Of a stretch of DNA of 64,000 nt, positions 61,836 to 64,000 are shown piece by piece. Within the stretch, counting starts at the first letter, position 1; every line of letters begins with the position of its first letter. This DNA is from Candidatus Heimdallarchaeota archaeon (lineage in GTDB: Archaea > Asgardarchaeota > Heimdallarchaeia > Heimdallarchaeales > Kariarchaeaceae). The stretch lies in contig JASBSB010000006.1 in the NCBI GenBank assembly GCA_030149205.1, positions 434,001 to 498,000 of the forward strand. Direction: 5' to 3'. The position numbers were made by a program, and so were the translations under genes. The notes under the pieces are model-generated. The model was given only the letters and a program-made list of their open reading frames with translations. It made no database searches and was not told the origin of the DNA.

Positions 61836-61901
61836 ACCCCGATGATGAAACTTAAGGTTTGCTGAATTATTTTATGAGGAAAATCTGGAGCACTGAGGGG
61901 A
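61836..61901 (+). ncRNA. C/D box sRNA (2-prime-O-methylation guide)
   Basis: Box C ATGATGA (61842-61848), box D-prime CTGA (61862-61865), box C-prime ATGAGGA (61874-61880, one change from consensus) and box D CTGA (61893-61896) occur in order. The guides are 13 and 12 bases, matching the fixed archaeal spacing. A CCCC/GGGG terminal stem (61837-61840 with 61897-61900) closes it. A TTTAAAT box lies about 30 bases upstream. The guides would target sites complementary to AACTTAAGGTTTG and AAATCTGGAGCA, five bases from each D box; I could not assign the target RNA. Confidence 0.8.
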
Positions 61902-61984
61902 TTTCTTCTAATTCTTATTTGTGGTGTTTGGGCAATTTAACAAAAACCATTAATAGATATAAATTAATTTAGATTGAAATTAAC

Positions 61985-62854
61985 TTGGATTCAGAGCACT
62001 TGTATAGTTTTCCCAAATTTAAGAATCTCCCAGTTTTTACTAATAAAATCTTAGGATTACTTCAGTCAAAAATTCAATCTAAAGCTAGTGGAACTGAGAG
62101 TTTTCTTGTCTCAACTGATTTGAATCTGACGTCTAACACATTGGTTAGTTTAGATTTTGAACGTAAAGAAATCACACTGTTAAACCAATCTTTTAAAATT
62201 CCTGCTTCCTTTGACCCAAAAGATAATGTATGTTATTTCTTACAAAATGGTTTTTTGCATAAACTCTCCTTCCATGATGTTACAACAGGATATAGTTACA
62301 CCTTGGCACCCACATCATTCAGACCAATATTGAGAGTTTCTGCAACACAGATGCATAAAAAACCGTTCCTGGATATGTTAGAAAATCAAAATTTTATTGG
62401 AAATGGATTGGATGGTGGCACAGGATTGGGGTACAGTGCAATTATCGCAGCAAATTCATCAAATTCATTAGAAACTGTTGAATGGGACAAAAATGTGATA
62501 GAAATAGCTTCATACAACCCACATTCCAGAGACCTATTTGAAAAAGAAAACATTAAATTCATTCATGCTGATCTAACAAAATATGTCGAAGAGATAGAAA
62601 ATGAGACATTTGATTTTATTATTCAAGATGGAGGTACCCCGAAAAGCTCAGGGTTATTCTTTTCACAGACGCATGCAGATCATCTATTTAGAATATTGAA
62701 AAATAATGGTCAATTATATTTCTATTTACCCAAAAAGGGGATAACAAAGGGAAGAGATTTTGGGTCTGAACAAATCAAACGGATGAAGAAAGCAGGATTC
62801 TCTGTAAAGACTCGAAATAAAATTGGTTCATATACAATATTCAAAAAGAACTAG
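61985..62854 (+). CDS. spermidine synthase-like methyltransferase-fold protein
   Basis: This 289-residue protein has an N-terminal beta region and then the SAM-dependent fold of polyamine synthases: GNGLDGGTGLGYSAIIAA (motif I), LETVEWDKNVIEIASYNPHSRDLF (motif II), FIHADLTKYVEEI and FDFIIQDGGTPKS (where spermidine synthases have the catalytic Asp). An FYLPKKGITKGRDFG stretch and KKAGFSVKTRNKIGSYTIF end the fold. The polyamine-binding Asp-rich loop is not clear, so it may methylate or aminopropylate another substrate. The start is TTG 61985. Confidence 0.75.
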   Translation: MDSEHLYSFPKFKNLPVFTNKILGLLQSKIQSKASGTESFLVSTDLNLTSNTLVSLDFERKEITLLNQSFKIPASFDPKDNVCYFLQNGFLHKLSFHDVTTGYSYTLAPTSFRPILRVSATQMHKKPFLDMLENQNFIGNGLDGGTGLGYSAIIAANSSNSLETVEWDKNVIEIASYNPHSRDLFEKENIKFIHADLTKYVEEIENETFDFIIQDGGTPKSSGLFFSQTHADHLFRILKNNGQLYFYLPKKGITKGRDFGSEQIKRMKKAGFSVKTRNKIGSYTIFKKN

Positions 62855-62857
62855 AAA

Positions 62858-62878
62858 GAGAAAACTATGGTTTTTCTC
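62858..62878 (+). terminator. possible hairpin after the methyltransferase-fold gene
   Basis: GAGAAAAC and GTTTTTCTC pair with one bulge around TATG, four bases after the stop codon. A short T run is inside the stem and no long T run follows, so this may be a 3-prime-end structure. Weak. Confidence 0.3.
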
Positions 62879-63008
62879 CACAACATTTAAATAAGTTTGT
62901 GTGCTATTATTTTATAACTGAGTTATTACTCATTTAATTATTAAATTAATAGGCTTTCATGTTATTCTAAAAATCTCGTACCTTAGTTTCGTTTTGTGTT
63001 ATAGCCTT

Positions 63009-63878
63009 TTAATTTATATTGACGACCAATTCACCACTATCATTGACAGATTGAACAATAGTCCCTCTCTCAACTAAACCAGAGATATAACCCTTTATTG
63101 TATGTTGAAGAAGGTAATATTGTGTGATTCCCCTAGATTTTATCGATTCTTTAAGATCTAGTTCCTTAAATATCAGGTCAACTAGATCATACTGCCTTAT
63201 TGACGGTTTGATTAGGCTTTCAATAATTTCAAAGGTTGAGATAAAATGCTCTTTTGTGACCTTCAAAAACTCTTGATCCTCTTCTAATCCTCCATGGGCA
63301 AGTACAAACCTGTTACCCTTTGTTTTCAATAACAAATCAACTGAGTTTATAGCCTCCAGGGGATTAGAAGCAAATAATATTTTATATTTTGAAAGTGTTG
63401 ATTCCTTAAACGCTGCATCACCAACAAATATTATATCTTCATATTTGTAAACTTGATGTCCAAGTGTGTGACCAGGAGTATGAATAACTTCAATTGAATT
63501 TGGTGGTAAGCTTAATCTTGTTTTTAATGAGACTGATTTTGCCATTAGGTGCTTGTTTCGAAGTTTCTTATGAGGGTAAAAACCTGTGATTGAAAGTGGC
63601 TCTAATAGGGTGTTTTCAATAAATGGAATCTCAATTTCATTACAAACAATTTTAACGTTTGAGTCTAAAATCGTCAACTTCGATAATCCACCAATATGGT
63701 CTGCATGATGATGCGTTATTAATGCATATTCAATTTCTCCAGAAAAATCCTTTTTGAGTTTGTTAATACTTGTATTATCTAAACCTGTGTCTACTATATA
63801 GTTTGAAGAATCTAAAATAACACCTAAGTTTACTGCCCCTTCTGTGTATCCTACGTTATCAGAAACCCACTTTATCAC
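63009..63878 (-). CDS. metallo-beta-lactamase-fold hydrolase with C-terminal winged helix
   Basis: This 289-residue protein has an N-terminal MBL domain (about 1-205; YALITHHHADHIGGL, VIHTPGHTLGHQVY, IIFVGDAAF, VLAHGG). A C-terminal region (about 215-289) resembles the winged helix of LACTB2-like enzymes (RQYDLVDLIFKELDLKES, GYISGLVERGTIV). LACTB2 relatives cleave RNA or hydrolyse small molecules. It starts with GTG 63878, about 25 bases after a TATATTT box, so leaderless initiation is likely. A small frame on the opposite strand begins 53 bases away. Confidence 0.85.
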   Translation of the reverse strand: MIKWVSDNVGYTEGAVNLGVILDSSNYIVDTGLDNTSINKLKKDFSGEIEYALITHHHADHIGGLSKLTILDSNVKIVCNEIEIPFIENTLLEPLSITGFYPHKKLRNKHLMAKSVSLKTRLSLPPNSIEVIHTPGHTLGHQVYKYEDIIFVGDAAFKESTLSKYKILFASNPLEAINSVDLLLKTKGNRFVLAHGGLEEDQEFLKVTKEHFISTFEIIESLIKPSIRQYDLVDLIFKELDLKESIKSRGITQYYLLQHTIKGYISGLVERGTIVQSVNDSGELVVNIN

Positions 63879-63930
63879 AGACTATTAAATACAAATATAC
63901 AATAAAGCTTTTGCATTTCTAGGTCGTTTT

Positions 63931-64000
63931 ATGAGGTTTTCACAGATTTTTTCCAACCTACAAAGAAAATATCCACTAATCTTTCAATTGTTAGGCTATT
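63931..64000 (+). CDS. possible 5-prime end of a gene running off the right edge
   Basis: ATG 63931 opens a frame with no stop for the 23 codons left (MRFSQIFSNLQRKYPLIFQ). A TATA-like stretch (ATATACAATAAAGC, 63895-63908) lies 23-36 bases before it, suiting a leaderless start. Too short to identify; divergent from the MBL gene. Confidence 0.35.
   Translation, partial: MRFSQIFSNLQRKYPLIFQLLGY

Noticed and set aside
49572..63878. Clustering of several MBL-fold genes as one system
   Set aside because: The proteins at 49572, 58566 and 63009 belong to different MBL subfamilies and are not cotranscribed.

Overview
The window is a low-GC archaeal chromosome segment, most likely from an Asgard archaeon of the Heimdallarchaeia type. 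The archaeal assignment is firm. It rests on an FttA/aCPSF1 termination ribonuclease, A-type ATPase subunits F and H, alpha-NAC, a Rio2 kinase, a DUF460 RuvC-like protein, an EndoQ-type PHP nuclease, a DUF106/EMC3-type insertase, TrmB and PadR regulators, tRNA genes with bulge-helix-bulge-type introns, and a C/D box guide RNA. The finer placement is inference: it leans on the aerobic terminal oxidase, acyl-CoA metabolism, three leucine-rich-repeat proteins and gene density. Many genes look leaderless (TATA box about 25 bases before the start codon). Others use a GGTGA Shine-Dalgarno motif. GTG and TTG starts are common.

Layout. 1-3.5 kb: end of an FtsX-like permease, then coxB-coxA of a B-type heme-copper oxidase. 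3.5-7.9 kb: two LRR proteins, tRNA-Gly(TCC) and a large coiled-coil protein of unknown role. 7.9-12 kb: deoC and a fused two-domain aldehyde dehydrogenase (ALDH16 type), then a HEAT-like protein. 12-16.2 kb: a saccharopine-dehydrogenase-like oxidoreductase, an acetyltransferase, a decayed stretch, a frameshifted SDR gene and a TrmB regulator. 16.4-21.7 kb: tag, then an iron/thiamine-type ABC importer with a fused double permease. 21.7-25.9 kb: EMC3-like insertase, ArsB/NhaD-type carrier with a stress-protein-like partner, two small unknown genes. 26-33.3 kb: hydrolases, HEAT protein, LmbE/PIG-L deacetylase, surface glycoprotein candidate, P-type ATPase with an unusual M4 motif. 33.4-46.4 kb: FttA, an LRR protein, EndoQ-like nuclease, a MinD-like ATPase with an unknown partner, an unknown protein-methyltransferase-Rio2 operon, DUF460, PrsW-like protease, and a HAAS-domain membrane protein with its PadR repressor. 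46.6-50.7 kb: tRNA-Pro, small regulators, thioesterase, MBL hydrolase, tRNA-Glu, a long inverted repeat and tRNA-Val. 50.7-64 kb: His-rich membrane peptide, CoaBC, lipid-kinase-like protein, acyl-CoA dehydrogenase, A-ATPase F and H, PUA protein, EamA transporter, alpha-NAC, tRNA-Gly(CCC), a beta-CASP nuclease, a PPi-type phosphofructokinase, a C/D sRNA, a spermidine-synthase-like methyltransferase and an MBL hydrolase.

The most distinctive signal is in the RNA genes. Four of the five tRNA genes carry a hairpin-forming intron inside the T-loop, and three of those four also carry an anticodon-loop intron. A textbook C/D box sRNA lies between the phosphofructokinase and methyltransferase genes. 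I saw no CRISPR array, intact insertion sequence, prophage or rRNA gene. No single cluster reads clearly as a new defence or metabolic system. The best candidates for new biology are the MinD-like/unknown pair, the gene pair feeding the Usp-like/carrier unit, the pseudo-hydrolase with its own palindromic operator, and the T-loop introns.
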